Positions 26,637 through 37,255 of a DNA stretch of 64,000 nucleotides are shown here, one piece after another; the stretch's first letter is position 1, and each line of letters starts with the position of its first letter. Source of the DNA: Neelides folsomi (lineage: Eukaryota; Arthropoda; Collembola; Neelipleona; Neelidae). A model generated the notes under the pieces. The model was given only the letters and a program-made list of their open reading frames with translations, ran no database searches and had not been told where the DNA came from. The translations under genes were made by a program, and so were the position numbers. The stretch lies in contig JAQGBZ010000078.1 in the NCBI GenBank assembly GCA_034687125.1, positions 124,001 through 188,000 on the forward strand. The letters are read 5' to 3'.

Positions 26637-27018
26637 CAGGGTGGGTCAGAGGTCGAGGCGTATTTTTAACGAATGATATCTTTTTTATTTAGTAACCGAA
26701 TTTCATTAAAATTGGCAGGTATATACCTTATATATCGTATAATATAAGTAAAACCTTAAATTTGTAAATTAAGCCCTATTTAGATTTATAGGTCACTGCA
26801 ACCAACATTTGGTTGCACAGCATCCTCTTTTGCACATAGCAACCAGGGTTTTCGCGAATGCTTTTGGCTAATAGCCTCTTTCAATTCAACCAGAGTAGAC
26901 TGGTTTATTGACATGACCCAAGAAATCGAGAGGACTCAGATCGGAATAGTTTTTTTATCATTAACCATCTCAAAGTTATGATTGATTGAAAAAACGCCTC
27001 GACCTCTGGCCCACCCTG
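26637..27018 (-). mobile_element. Tc1/mariner-superfamily transposon, internally deleted
   Basis: Terminal inverted repeats start CAGGGTGGG(T/C)CAGAGGTCGA at 26637 and, inverted, end at 27018. They match over about 25 bp with one mismatch and continue into a T-run. TA dinucleotides flank both ends (26635-26636, 27019-27020), the target-site duplication typical of this superfamily. The interior on the minus strand keeps a decayed transposase C-terminal piece: YSDLSPLDFLGHV, the conserved P-D-L-S/N-P-L-D block near the last catalytic acid, followed after a frameshift by TLVELKEAIS. In-frame stops and the 382-bp length show it is non-autonomous. Confidence 0.88.
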
Positions 27019-28332
27019 TACATCTATGTCAGTACTTATACTAGTTAATACCATGAATAAAATTGACAAAAAAGTGGATTTAAGAAATAATTCTACAAGT
27101 TGTGTCTGAAGGTCTGATTTAAATAATGTATTTTTGAATATTTTAGAATTTGTTGATAGACAGCAGGGTGTGTTTGGTTGAGAAATGTTTGTTTGTAAAC
27201 GTCATCTCATCTCTTCACTTCATTCTTCAATTTCTCTCTCCAGTTGGGTCCGACAAAGACGAATTTCTTCCAGATGAGAAGAGCGGGAAGTTAAGGGGAA
27301 TTAACGAGGCTAATAAAATTCCCATCTCTTGACCTTGTAAATCCCCGGAAGGCCCGCGAGACACAATAAACATTTATATAGAATCATCAGGATTGGAATT
27401 GGGACAGGGGAGTTTCGGGTGATTGAGAAATTCTTCTTTCGGAGAGTGGAGAGCTTGGAAGAAGGTCAATAAAGAAGGAAAGGGAGGATAAAGGTAAGGG
27501 CCGGGTTCTGATGACACCAAAGAATTCGGAATGTCGACGTGTGAGTTGATGGGGAATGTAATAGAATGGGCCCTATAGCACATACTTTGGATTTTCCACA
27601 TAATCAGCCGACTTTCTCCATCGGCACCCTTCGGGTTATTATTAATTCCCTTTCTCCCTTCACTCCAAAGACCCCTTGGTTCCTTCGATTGGACGTGAAG
27701 GGAGGAATGTAGGAGCGAATGAAGAGGGAAGGCCATTAGCCACTGCGGCGGCCAATAAGGTGGGATAATTGGGAGAGAGGCGAAGTGGGCCGGTGAGGGC
27801 CACCAGGCGGGACTTTGAAGTTCTCCAGACCTCCCAGGAAAAACGAGATCTTTAATTGCTATCGGACATGCAAGATCGAATCAGTAATGTGAATTGGAGA
27901 GTCCTTAAATCAGCTCGAGGAGAGTGGGGAGGCTTATTAGGCAAATACGGCGGACGGGGAAGTCGGGTAATCTCAGGGCCCATCGGCCGACGAGAGCAGG
28001 AGGGAGATTCTTTCACGCGGTTCTCCGCATCCATCAATCGACCTCCGAAAGAGGACAAAAGATACACAAATGAGTCTTCCTTTGAATCTCTCATATAAAA
28101 CATCACGCGGTGGTTGACACGGCTATCCAAACATCTTTTCATTAAATTTACTACCTCCGCCGTCCCTTGCTATCTCCCGGTCACATTCGTTTGTCTATAC
28201 ATGACCTTCCACTGATAAATTTTATTTCTTATAGCTGAACCCTTTTCCTGTTGTCAAACCCGATCTTTCCGATGGATAAAATAAAATATATATTTTACAT
28301 TGCTTCAATGCTAATGTAAAGTACACGGTGAA
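27019..28332. other. Gene-free stretch between transposon and channel gene
   Basis: A GC-richer island (about 27340-28130) contains module Y copy 2 and overlapping open frames on both strands (27374-27736, 27852-28142, 27856-28098). None shows a recognisable protein motif, and the overlap on opposite strands argues that most or all are chance frames. Confidence 0.35.
27793..27883 (+). repeat. Repeat module Y, copy 2
   Basis: Diverged partner of 9311-9412 on the same strand; the offset is about 18.47-18.48 kb along its whole length. It begins about 0.8 kb after the end of the Tc1/mariner element. Confidence 0.55.
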
Positions 28333-28338
28333 TTTATT
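28333..28338 (-). promoter_or_regulatory. Candidate polyadenylation signal of the Kv1 gene
   Basis: AATAAA on the minus strand about 150 bp past the channel stop codon. The spacing suits a short 3' UTR, but the hexamer is common in AT-rich DNA and no downstream element was tested. Confidence 0.35.
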
Positions 28339-28485
28339 CAAACAAATTATAAATTATAACAACAATAAGATGGAAATGATTAACTCTATATTACAATATT
28401 ATACTTTAAGTTAATTACATATTATGTATAGAGGAATATGGAGGAATATTATAAAGTGAGATAGAATTAACGAAGAAGATTCATC

Positions 28486-30415
28486 TTATGTAAAATGTTT
28501 CCTGTTGTTTGATTTAATGCTCATTCGAATTGTTCTTGTTTTGGGAACATGAGTCGGGATAAATGAAGGGCGTCTGTAATTGGTCATACGAGAAAATTCT
28601 TCTTTTTCCTTTTCCATCATTTTTGTGAATTCCTCGTCGTATTCTTCGATCAGACCGGGAAGGTATGGACAACACTCCACATGATGTAATACGTTCATGT
28701 TCACGGTTTCATGAACGTTCTCTCGGTGGTAAAAGTAATTGAAGTTTGACACGATTACAGGAACAGGCAAAGCTATGAAAGAAACTTGTACTTCTATTCT
28801 ATCGGTAATTTTAATTTATATTAATTTAAAATTTATAAAGTTTAATTGACTTACCAATCGTTAATACTCCAGTAATGGCACAAAATGATCCAAAAATCTT
28901 TCCTAATAAAAATATAAAACATTAATTTACATAAATGACAATATATTGAATTCGGAAGTATAATATTTATATTTTGTGATAATTAGTATTGGAAATATAA
29001 TTTACCCCATACTCCTTTAGGCACAACATCACCATACCCGACAGTGGTCATTGTCACCTTGAAAAATCATTATAAAATATTATGAACATTGTAAAAGGAA
29101 ATAATCAATGTTAAAATAATATTAACTATACAATTTTTAAATTTTTACCACGGCCCACCAAAATCCGTCAGGTACTGAAGAGAAAAGTTTATCTTCAACA
29201 AAATAAAGCACAGCAGAGAAAAGGATAACTCCAATAATGAGAAAGAAGATGAGAAGACCCAATTCATTCAACGACGCCTTCAACGTTTTCCCTAAAATCT
29301 TCAATCCATTTGAATGTCTGGATAATTTGAATATTCGGAAGACTCTCACGAGCCGCACAATTCGAATTATAGCAAACGGAGCTGCTCCCTTTTTCTTGTT
29401 ACTTGCTAATCGCAGAAGTAAACTGAAGTAGTAAGGGATAATCGAGACGAAATCCACAATATTGAGGAAGTCCTTAAGAAAGCCTTTAATATCTGGACTT
29501 GCAATAGCTCGCATTATAATTTCGATTGTAAACCAAACCACGCAGATTGTTTCAGTGAAGAAAAATGGGTTAATTTGAATCCCTTTGGAATTGTTATCTT
29601 CAGCAAATTCGTCATCATTCTAAAGTAAATAAAATCATTAAATAAAAATATTTAAATTACTATTTAATGACAAAAATGGAAATTAATAAATTCAATATTA
29701 TTAATCTTACTTTAGTTTTAAATGGATCCATTGTTTCCAAAATAAAAACTGTCGTTGAGAGAAAGATGACCAAGACGGAGATAAAAGCTAGGACTTTGGC
29801 TTGTCTTGAACTCTCAGGGTATTCAAAAAGGAGCCAAATCTTTTCTCTGAGAGAACTCGACTCCAAAGGAAGATCTTCGTCCTCATTAGCTAACCCTTCT
29901 TCATCAGAGAACTTTTTGATGTAGTCGTCCCCAATGTCGAAGAATATCAATTCAAATAAGAAGACTTGAGCTGGGACGAATGTGGGTTTCTTCAATTGGC
30001 CGCCACTTTGATAAAAGAAAACAATTGATTCAAAACAAGGTCGACTTCTGTCGAAGAAGTATTCGTCTTTAATTGGATCGTAAAACTTCATTCGACGGAT
30101 CGAGTTTCCTAGTAGGGAGTCCGGGAAATTACAAAGAGCCCTTTGCTGAACTTTGATCTTGAGTCCAGATACGTTGAAGAGAACCGTTTGACAGAGCTCG
30201 TGATCATGACTAGTATGAGGAAGCATCGGGGCTTTGTCTTTGGAGTCAAATGTTGAGAAATCGTAATCCGATTGTTGAAAAAATGATTTTTTGATATGAT
30301 GGAATCGCGTTCTTCGAAACATGAAGCGTTTTTTTTTAGAGAATCCTACTGGTCTTTCAGCGCTTCTGTAAATCCAATGATTATACTTTTTCCATTCTTC
30401 TCGGTAATTTGGAAC
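28486..30415 (-). CDS. Shaker-type (Kv1-like) voltage-gated potassium channel
   Basis: Tetrameric plasma-membrane K+ channel subunit. Exons in transcript order are 29711-30415, 29149-29619, 29006-29057, 28855-28902 and 28486-28772; all junctions are GT-AG and phases agree, with introns of about 80-105 bp. Counting from the Met at 30322 it has 489 residues. It has a T1 tetramerisation domain (about 43-145, with EYFFDRSRP and YQSGG), [10 protein letters not shown] before S1 (about 175-197), and S2 (about 222-243). S3 is about 254-273. S4 carries basic residues every third position (R290, R293, R296, R299, K302, R305). S5 is about 325-344, the filter TVGYGD 366-371, and S6 ends with PVP at 397-399. 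Oddities are an unusual outer pore (VVPKGVW after GYGD), Asn in place of the usual Lys after RHS in the S4-S5 linker, and a short tail without the Kv1 PDZ-binding end. Exon 1 opens at an acceptor, so the true start may be upstream. It is head-to-head with GDAP2. Confidence 0.95.
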
Positions 30416-30542
30416 CTAATGAATATATAATTAAAACATTTTAATAATAATGATCATTATAGCTTTTAAGTATGTTGTAAGTATTCTAAATAAATAAATC
30501 AATTTACTTGTTTATACTATGAATTCCGAATTACAATATTAC

Positions 30543-30827
30543 CAATAATGTCTCAATATAGAAATTCCTAATTCGGTTTTTCAAAATGACCCAATGTGCC
30601 TGAAGCTTTGAAAAATAGCCATCTTCTTGAATTTGGTCAGCATAGGATTTTCTTCGAAATTTCAACTTTTTGACAATTTGAGCCGGCGTTCGGGGTTTAG
30701 GGCCACCAGCTGCAATTGCAGTTAAAAATATTCCAAAAAGTAAAATAAAAATTGCAAAAGTTGCTATTAATGGATGCGAAATAAAGAAAGTTTTTGCTCC
30801 TTCAGTCCAATCGTAATCCACCGTCAT
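30543..30827 (-). CDS. Candidate upstream exon of the Kv1 gene with a membrane helix
   Basis: An open frame from an ATG at 30825-30827 (A at -3) begins MTVDYDWTEG. It then has a strongly hydrophobic stretch (SHPLIATFAIFILLFGIFL, about residues 18-36) and a basic region. It can end at a donor (TTG then GTAATA) at 30542/30543 in phase 0. The first firm Kv1 exon starts at 30415 behind a T-rich TTAG acceptor, also in phase 0, giving a 127-bp intron and an uninterrupted reading frame (about 615 residues in all). Canonical Kv1 channels have a soluble N-terminus before T1, so an extra helix would be unusual. The alternative is a separate small membrane-protein gene that reads on to the stop at 30531. 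I do not recognise the sequence from any family. Further exons may lie in 30850-31150. Confidence 0.4.
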
Positions 30828-32362
30828 TATCTTAATGTTAGACAAGTTGTCAACTTTAACAAGCCAAATAACGAGTTTGAGTCTGAGTTCACGTCTATCA
30901 AATTTTTATTAATAAAATTATTATTTACTATAAAATAAATCCCCTATTGATACTTTTTATTACTATAAACACTAAAATATGCCACAGAAAAATGCCGCTA
31001 AATTCAATTAAAATTAAACGATCCTCTGACATTAACATGAAACATCCTATGCTCGCCCCCATTCCAAACACCAATTCCCTTACCAAGAACTCTCGCATTG
31101 TCATATTCCAAAAATTAAATACGCATTTAATATGATTATTCATGATATCAGATTACGTAGTAGTAAAGGATTCTCCTAACCAAATACTTTTAATTTAAAC
31201 TATTCGGCAAATTCCTAAGTGTCGTAGTGACATTAGACATGACATGGATATGACGTGGGTTCTAATAAAGTCTCCACAAATGCATGACATGTGAAGTGAG
31301 AACGGAGTCATTATTGCTATTAATACTATGAATCCACTTTATAAAAATGCGTATAAAAAATGTCCTCGTGAAATCTCTCATCTTTATTTCAACTCGACAT
31401 CACCAATGATGAAAATAACCTTTAAGGAACGGAGAGAACGAAGACGTACTACATGTTTCTATCCTATTGTTTCATATATCTCACAGATACATATTGCGTA
31501 TTGTATATTTTAAAGTACGAGACGACGGTCGGAGTCGTCGTTGCCCTCTTTTGCCAGGAAAGGCAGTTTCTAAGGATTGGAGCCTCCTTGTCAATACCAG
31601 AACGGGGGAGGAGAAGTTGTGAATCAAATCCGGAGAGTTCTGTTGCCAAGTCGGGGAATCTCTTCGACCCACCTCCGCTCTCACGTTCTTCCATTCTGTC
31701 ACTCGGGGTCAGAAGTCTCAAGGCAAAACTCGACGATCATCGACTTCTTTCATCATCGGCCTCCGCATGGTGATTCCTCTATTTATAATCTGGTGGTCTT
31801 AACTCGTAATTTGTCCTCCTCCGTCAGTTCCTCCTCCCTGCCCGTCCTCTTCTCATTCGATCCGTGAATTCCTAATCACCTCTTTTCCATATCTCCTTCT
31901 GAGGTAATTAGTAATTAGGAGTTCCAAAACCCTAATTCGATTATCTTATCGAAGGCACAATTAACCTTTCCCTTTTTTTCAGGTAGGAGCCGTCGAGGAG
32001 CGATAGGTTTTGTACACACGAGTACAAACAATTAGACCTATTTAATTACTATTAAATAGGGAGATACAAAGTGACACATAGACCTTTATTCTTAATATTG
32101 TTACGATTACAATTTCATAATTGCTCCTTTGTAAGTCATATGCTTTGAAGTATACGAGTATTAAGGCTAGGCAATCATCGATCAACGAATCAAGTGAAAT
32201 TGAACCCAACGAAAGAAACTTCCCTTGTAACAATACACACATAATATTTACCATTTTCTATTTTCCTTCTCTTTTATTGACTCACAATCAGTGAGCAAAT
32301 GCCACTCTTTGGAGTTAGAACACTCGAGTCTTAACTGGTTCAGTGTGGTCGGAGTATTTAGT
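30828..32362. other. Divergent intergenic region between Kv1 and GDAP2
   Basis: The two genes are transcribed away from each other, so this roughly 1.5-kb block should hold both promoters and 5' UTR exons. It contains a minus-strand open frame at 30928-31143 with hydrophobic segments and an internal consensus donor (TTCTTG then GTAAGG). Its possible splice sites did not match the phase of the 30543-30827 exon. It also contains a GC-richer island at about 31520-31870 and a long pyrimidine run ending TTTTTTTCAG at about 31982, followed by GTAGGAG, which could be a 5' UTR acceptor for GDAP2. Confidence 0.35.
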
Positions 32363-32370
32363 TATAAATA
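32363..32370 (+). promoter_or_regulatory. Candidate TATA box upstream of GDAP2
   Basis: TATAAATA lies 116 bp before the chosen GDAP2 start codon. An arthropod-like initiator (TCATTC, 32381) follows at only about 20 bp, shorter than the usual spacing of about 30 bp, so the pairing is weak. If an upstream 5' UTR exon exists, this site is irrelevant. Confidence 0.25.
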
Positions 32371-32478
32371 GGAATTTTGTTCATTCATCCCGAGAGGAAT
32401 TTGAGAGTCGTGGGAGGAGAAGAACCAGAAGACTTCAATTTCGGATTCCAAGTGAGGGAATTAACAAGTGGGAAGATC

Positions 32479-35400
32479 ATGTCTGAGTCAGAGCTGATTC
32501 TCAAATGGTCCGAAATGGACATAAGCCATTTGGACGTGAGTTCGAGGAACTTGAGCACGAAGAACTTTGAAACGAGTCCGTTTCAAATCGACCCAGTAAT
32601 CAATAGCCGAGTTGCTTTATGGTGAGAACGAGGACGGAGGTTAAAGGACTTTATTGTAATCATTAAAATGTTTATTAGGTTTGGAGAAGCTATGTCGCTC
32701 AAGGTTGATGGGATCACACAAACGACGGATGAACAGTTGGAGGGCTTTGGAGACGAGATTATTAAAAGAACTGGCCCACATTATCCTTCCGAAGTTCGAC
32801 ACTCACTTCGGTCTATTCGGGTAATTTCCTCATTACCTATTCATTAATTGTGAAGATGTCGGAAAGGGCCTTGGGAGATGAGAGGAAATTGATGAGAATG
32901 TCAAGGAAGAAATAAAATATTTAATTTTACAGACAGGAGAAGCTCGCGTGGCTCCAAGTCACTCTTCACTCCCTTGTAGAAATTTAATTCTCACTGTGAG
33001 CCCGCGGTTTTCGGAAAAATATAAAACAGCGGCTGAGACGGCTCTCTTCAGCTGTTATGTCTCCGTCCTTCAAAAGGGAAGTGAGAGGATGATGGGGGCA
33101 GTGGCGATTCCACCGCTCCATGTTGGGAAGACGACAGCGTTTCCAGACGAACTCGGTGCTCATGTAGCTGTTAGAACTGTTCGGCGGTTCCTGGAAAAAG
33201 GACTTGCTCAACCCCAACTGGTCATCCTTGCCGTCCCTCAACCTCAACTTTTTGAGTGAGTGATCCAAATTTTATAAAATTTATTTATTATTAAACCTAA
33301 AGTTCAATCGTGACTTATGACAATAATCGAGGTTTGGATCAACAGAATTGAAGAGTCACTAGAACTAACTAAAAAATAATTTATTTTTATAATTTATTTC
33401 ATTCAAATAAAATTAAATGGACTTCAATATTAATTCAATTTTTATTTTAGACTCTTTCAGACTCTCATGGTCTGTTACTTTCCTCGGGAGGCTTCACATG
33501 AAGACTTTGCTTGCAGTCGACTTCCATCCGAAATCGGTGACGAAGATGGAGCTCCGTGGCTCCCAGATCGCCGAATTCGAATTTTTTCCAATCCTGCGGA
33601 AACTCCTAGTCTCGATGATGAAAGAAGTATTCTTGACGACCTCAGTATGGATTTTACTAAAATGAAGGAAGACGTGGACAAAGAACGTCTTCTAAGTGAT
33701 GGTCGGAATATTCGAAGGACCTTTTCGAGCATGAACGAAATGGAACGCCACATTGCAATTGAAATAGAAGCAAAAGAGAGGTGATCAAATCTTTCATTCA
33801 CTTTTTCCCACAACTAAAAGAAATTGGATGAATTTTTTTTATTGATTTAGCCAAGAAAGGATTCTTCGTCGAGCTCGATCTGAAGATTTATCCTCAGTTG
33901 CAAAAACAGGCTGCGTTTATCGAAGCGGTGCGGATCGATTGGGCCGGCAAGTGATTGTCGTTGTAGGCAAATGGTTTCGACCCGAAAATATTGATCTTGA
34001 CAAAACTTTTCTTTTCCTCATCAAACTCCTGGATGAAATCAATGGGGAATACACAGTCATTTACTTCCATACGGGAACAGAGGCCGAGAATCGCCCTTCT
34101 TTCCGTTGGATGAGAGCTGTCTATGACAACATGGAATATAGGTTCAAGAAAAATTTGAAGTCTCTCTGCATCATTCATCCAACCATGTGGACAAAGGTCA
34201 GCCAACTTTAATATTCCTCCTACTTCCGCCGTTTATGATTACGATGAAGGAAATGAATTGCGCCGTTGGTTTTTATATCCCTTTTATGACCAACACTGTA
34301 ATAAAATAAGGCGCCTTTAAAAACATTTTTGGCAGTTGTTCAAAAATATTAAATTATGTGTTCACCTTTGGAAAAGATGAACTATAAAAGAACCTATAAA
34401 CTACCACTTTTACGTTCTAATATTCTTAATAGCCCAATCTATAATCTCTGTTAAAATAGGAACAAAATCATAATTAGTGGTAAAACTAGAACATATACTA
34501 AACGCTTATTAAACATTTTATGTTCTTTTCCACATGGAATAAAACAACCCTTAAAATCTTGAGCCCTTTGGAAGCAAACAATGAAACTTTCCTATAATAT
34601 GACCTTCATAAAGGCCAAGTTGAAGGGTTAATAACAAGTGTAATAGAACTTGGAGTCATTATAAGAATCATAACAAATGAAATTGATATTCGAAAGTGTT
34701 TAAGCGATAGGACGGAACAAAATATGGATAAACAACTTTCCCTTACAAAATGATACATCGAAGGACATGGTCAAGTCTGATTGTTACTTCATTAGTAATA
34801 AATAAGTCATAATATTTATTATTGCAATTCTAATGTTCTCTATTTCTATCAAATACTTTTACTTATTATGAAACAATCCTACTATATATTATGGCTCATC
34901 AATCCAAAGAGCAATTTTGAATTTCTCATGTATTTTTTCTTACTATTATGCCAAAAGAGAAAGTGATTGCATAATTTGATTAATAACAACTTTATTTTTA
35001 GTTATATTAATAAGTCTGAATAAAGAATTTCCTACGTAGTGGATGCATTTGACATTTGTTGGAGCTTAAATCGGAAAAGTCGGGAATTTATGATGGAAAA
35101 TTCATGAAATTTCTTAGGATATAAAATGCGATTGGGCTATACAAGTTAATAGGATTCTTTTAGTTCTTTAGCAGAGTCCTCGCGTTGGGGAAAACTGTTA
35201 GCTCAAAATGAAAATATAAATTCCTCATGAAATGTTTTTTCATAATACTCTTAATGGGAAGGATCTTTCCAAGTCTTGAAGAAAGTTAAAACAAATGGAG
35301 TCTTCCCTTCCATTCAGGCGAAGTCGATGAGAGTTTTTGAGGCCAAAAGACGTAACTTTCACTTTAAGATGAATTTGATTCTGGTGAATAGAAGCTGAAA

Positions 35401-36244
35401 AGAGAAGTCTTATCTAGAACGGATGAGTTTGAGATTAAGTCAGAAGGCACTCTGTTTGAATAAATTTTCTCCTTCCCCTCCCCTTTCATCTTCCGCTAAA
35501 CTTTTTAAAAGGCAAAGTTTCTACATTAAGAAATGTAGGATGTGATGTTGAGACTGCAAAGAGAAAAAGGAACCTCATGATTTAATTAACTCTTCATTTA
35601 GCAACTATTTGCCATTTAAAGTTCCGTCTACCACACGTGTAAAGGTGAAAATGTCAAGGACATATATTGAACAATTTTCTTTCTCTTTATTGTTGACCTT
35701 GTTTGGATTTTAATACTTGGTGGTTTTCTCTCGCTCGCTTGAACATCAAAATCCAATATTTGCTTAATTTCCTAGCCAGGCCTTCTGGAAGGATGGTTAA
35801 ATTTATACAAAGAAGAAGGAAGAAATAAAACAATGATTAAAGAACATCATCCAAGAACGTAAACTTGAATTGATTGAGCTTGAACAATGTTTGTTTACTC
35901 TACAAAACATTTTACGATCTGTCGCACTTTCGCTAATAAAATTCGAGATGAGCGTTCTAAATATAATAGTCTAGTTTGTTTGTGTATATTGAATAATGTT
36001 GTGAATTTATTTTCAGGTTTTGACTTGGTGGTTTACGACCTTCATGGCCCCTGCGATCAAAGCCAAAGTTCAAAACATTGGAGGGTTGCAAGAATTGTAT
36101 GCTGTGATTGAACCATCGCAGCTTCAGATCCCGGCCTTCATAACTGAACATGACATTACATTGAATGGATTCGGAGCTGTGGCTTATTCGCACAACCACT
36201 CTGCTGCTGGAACTCCGACGTCTCCCCGGACTCCGACCAAGTGA
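32479..36244 (+). CDS. GDAP2: GDAP2 orthologue: macro domain plus CRAL-TRIO domain
   Basis: Orthologue of ganglioside-induced differentiation-associated protein 2, a conserved cytosolic/lysosome-associated protein of uncertain biochemical role. Exons are 32479-32621, 32679-32820, 32933-33255, 33451-33780, 33851-34196 and 36017-36244. Phases agree at every junction, and the total is 1512 nt or 503 residues against about 497 in human. The N-terminal macro domain (about 40-215) includes TGEARV, KYKTAAETALFSCY, HVAVRTVRRFLE and the following YFPR. A charged linker precedes the hallmark ARSEDLSSVA and the CRAL-TRIO domain (about 330-490; QVIVVVGKWF, YTVIYFHTGTE, LKSLCIIHPT and WWFTTF). The start is the first in-frame ATG and gives the expected spacing to the macro domain; the frame is also open upstream, without an ATG, back to about 32377. 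In the region corresponding to the ADP-ribose loop, the Asn residues of human GDAP2 are replaced (GITQTTDEQL). The C-terminus ends in a Ser/Pro/Thr-rich tail. Confidence 0.96.
34197..36016 (+). other. GDAP2 last intron (1.82 kb)
   Basis: Much longer than the other four introns (57-195 bp). Donor GTCAGC and acceptor TTTTCAG bracket a phase-0 junction (ACAAAG to GTTTTGACT) that restores the conserved K-V-x-T-W-x-F-T-T-F run. It contains no nested gene, transposon termini or structured element that I can see. Confidence 0.85.
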
Positions 36245-36583
36245 CGAAGAATGAGTGCGGAGTTCGCATAAATGACTACAACTATGAAGCTCTCATATTT
36301 ACAACTCATGACGAGTTACACCGAATACCAAAACGAACCCTTTTGAACAAAGAATTCACTCTCGTGTGATCTCTTTTTAGTCATTGCTTAATATTTAATT
36401 GTTTAGCCTAGGATGGTTAGATAATGATCATTTTATCTGTGAATAACAAACGTTGGCCTTTTAAACCTTATACTAAAATAACTAATAGGAATAATATTTC
36501 TCAATGTTAAGGATTTACTCATTACAACGTGTACTTTGCGTGGAGGTACTCGTAGTCTCACTAAAATGGTACTTGACGAGTTT

Positions 36584-36589
36584 AATAAA
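36584..36589 (+). promoter_or_regulatory. Candidate GDAP2 polyadenylation signal
   Basis: First good AATAAA that I noticed after the GDAP2 stop, about 340 bp downstream, within an AT-rich tract. The hexamer is frequent here by chance. Confidence 0.3.
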
Positions 36590-37239
36590 AAATATAATTA
36601 TATTTATTATATTATGAAAATTATGATTAATGACAATTGTTGGATTTTCTTTTTAAAAGAAGAAAAGACGAACAGGCACTGGAATGGTGCTACTAAATAA
36701 AATATAAAATTAACTCTAATTATTGGTTTATATTAAATTGAATGTTGTAATTGTATTACTTAATAAATACTATTAAACAATTTAATCATGTTATAAATGT
36801 AGGTTAATTCTCATTATTAAACATTTTGAATTAATCAAAATGTCGATTAATTAATCAGGGTAAGGTCTAAAAATCCTTTCAAATGTTTTCTATAAAAAAC
36901 AACCAAAAAATGTATAAAAAATTTTCGCTATTGAATGTCCTTTGCACAAATACTTTTAAATGTAGTTCTTCGCACAAGAATGTTTAGAAAGGGTTTAAGG
37001 ATCTTACAATTTCACTTAATAGGTTGTAATCACTTGAGTCTACTAGTGCAGTTGTGCAAAAAAACCTGAGCAATAATATGAATAATTGAAAGGAATAGAT
37101 AGGTCGAGTGTAGAATTGTTAATCATTAAAATTCTTCATTCATGTTAAGAATGACGACGAGTTGACGTGCCTCTTTTAAAATAATTTCTAATAAATTTAA
37201 TACTACTTAAATGTATACTAGGGCCAATGCCTACGAAAG

Positions 37240-37255
37240 TCCTAGTGCACTAGGA
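37240..37255. repeat. 16-bp perfect palindrome
   Basis: TCCTAGTGCACTAGGA is its own reverse complement and stands in AT-rich DNA with no adjoining gene. It could be a dimeric protein-binding site or chance; no second copy was noticed. Confidence 0.45.

Noticed and set aside
29667-29924. Plus-strand open frame of 85 codons
   Set aside because: Antisense shadow of the Kv1 exon encoding the end of T1 and S1.
30928-31143. Hydrophobic 71-codon frame with faint resemblance to a small complex I subunit (NDUFB1-like G-x-x-I-G pattern)
   Set aside because: The resemblance covers only a few residues, the frame contains a consensus splice donor, and its phase did not match the next exon; too weak to name.
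33475-33813. Minus-strand open frame of 112 codons
   Set aside because: It is the antisense shadow of GDAP2 exon 4, whose sense frame is clearly homologous and phase-consistent.
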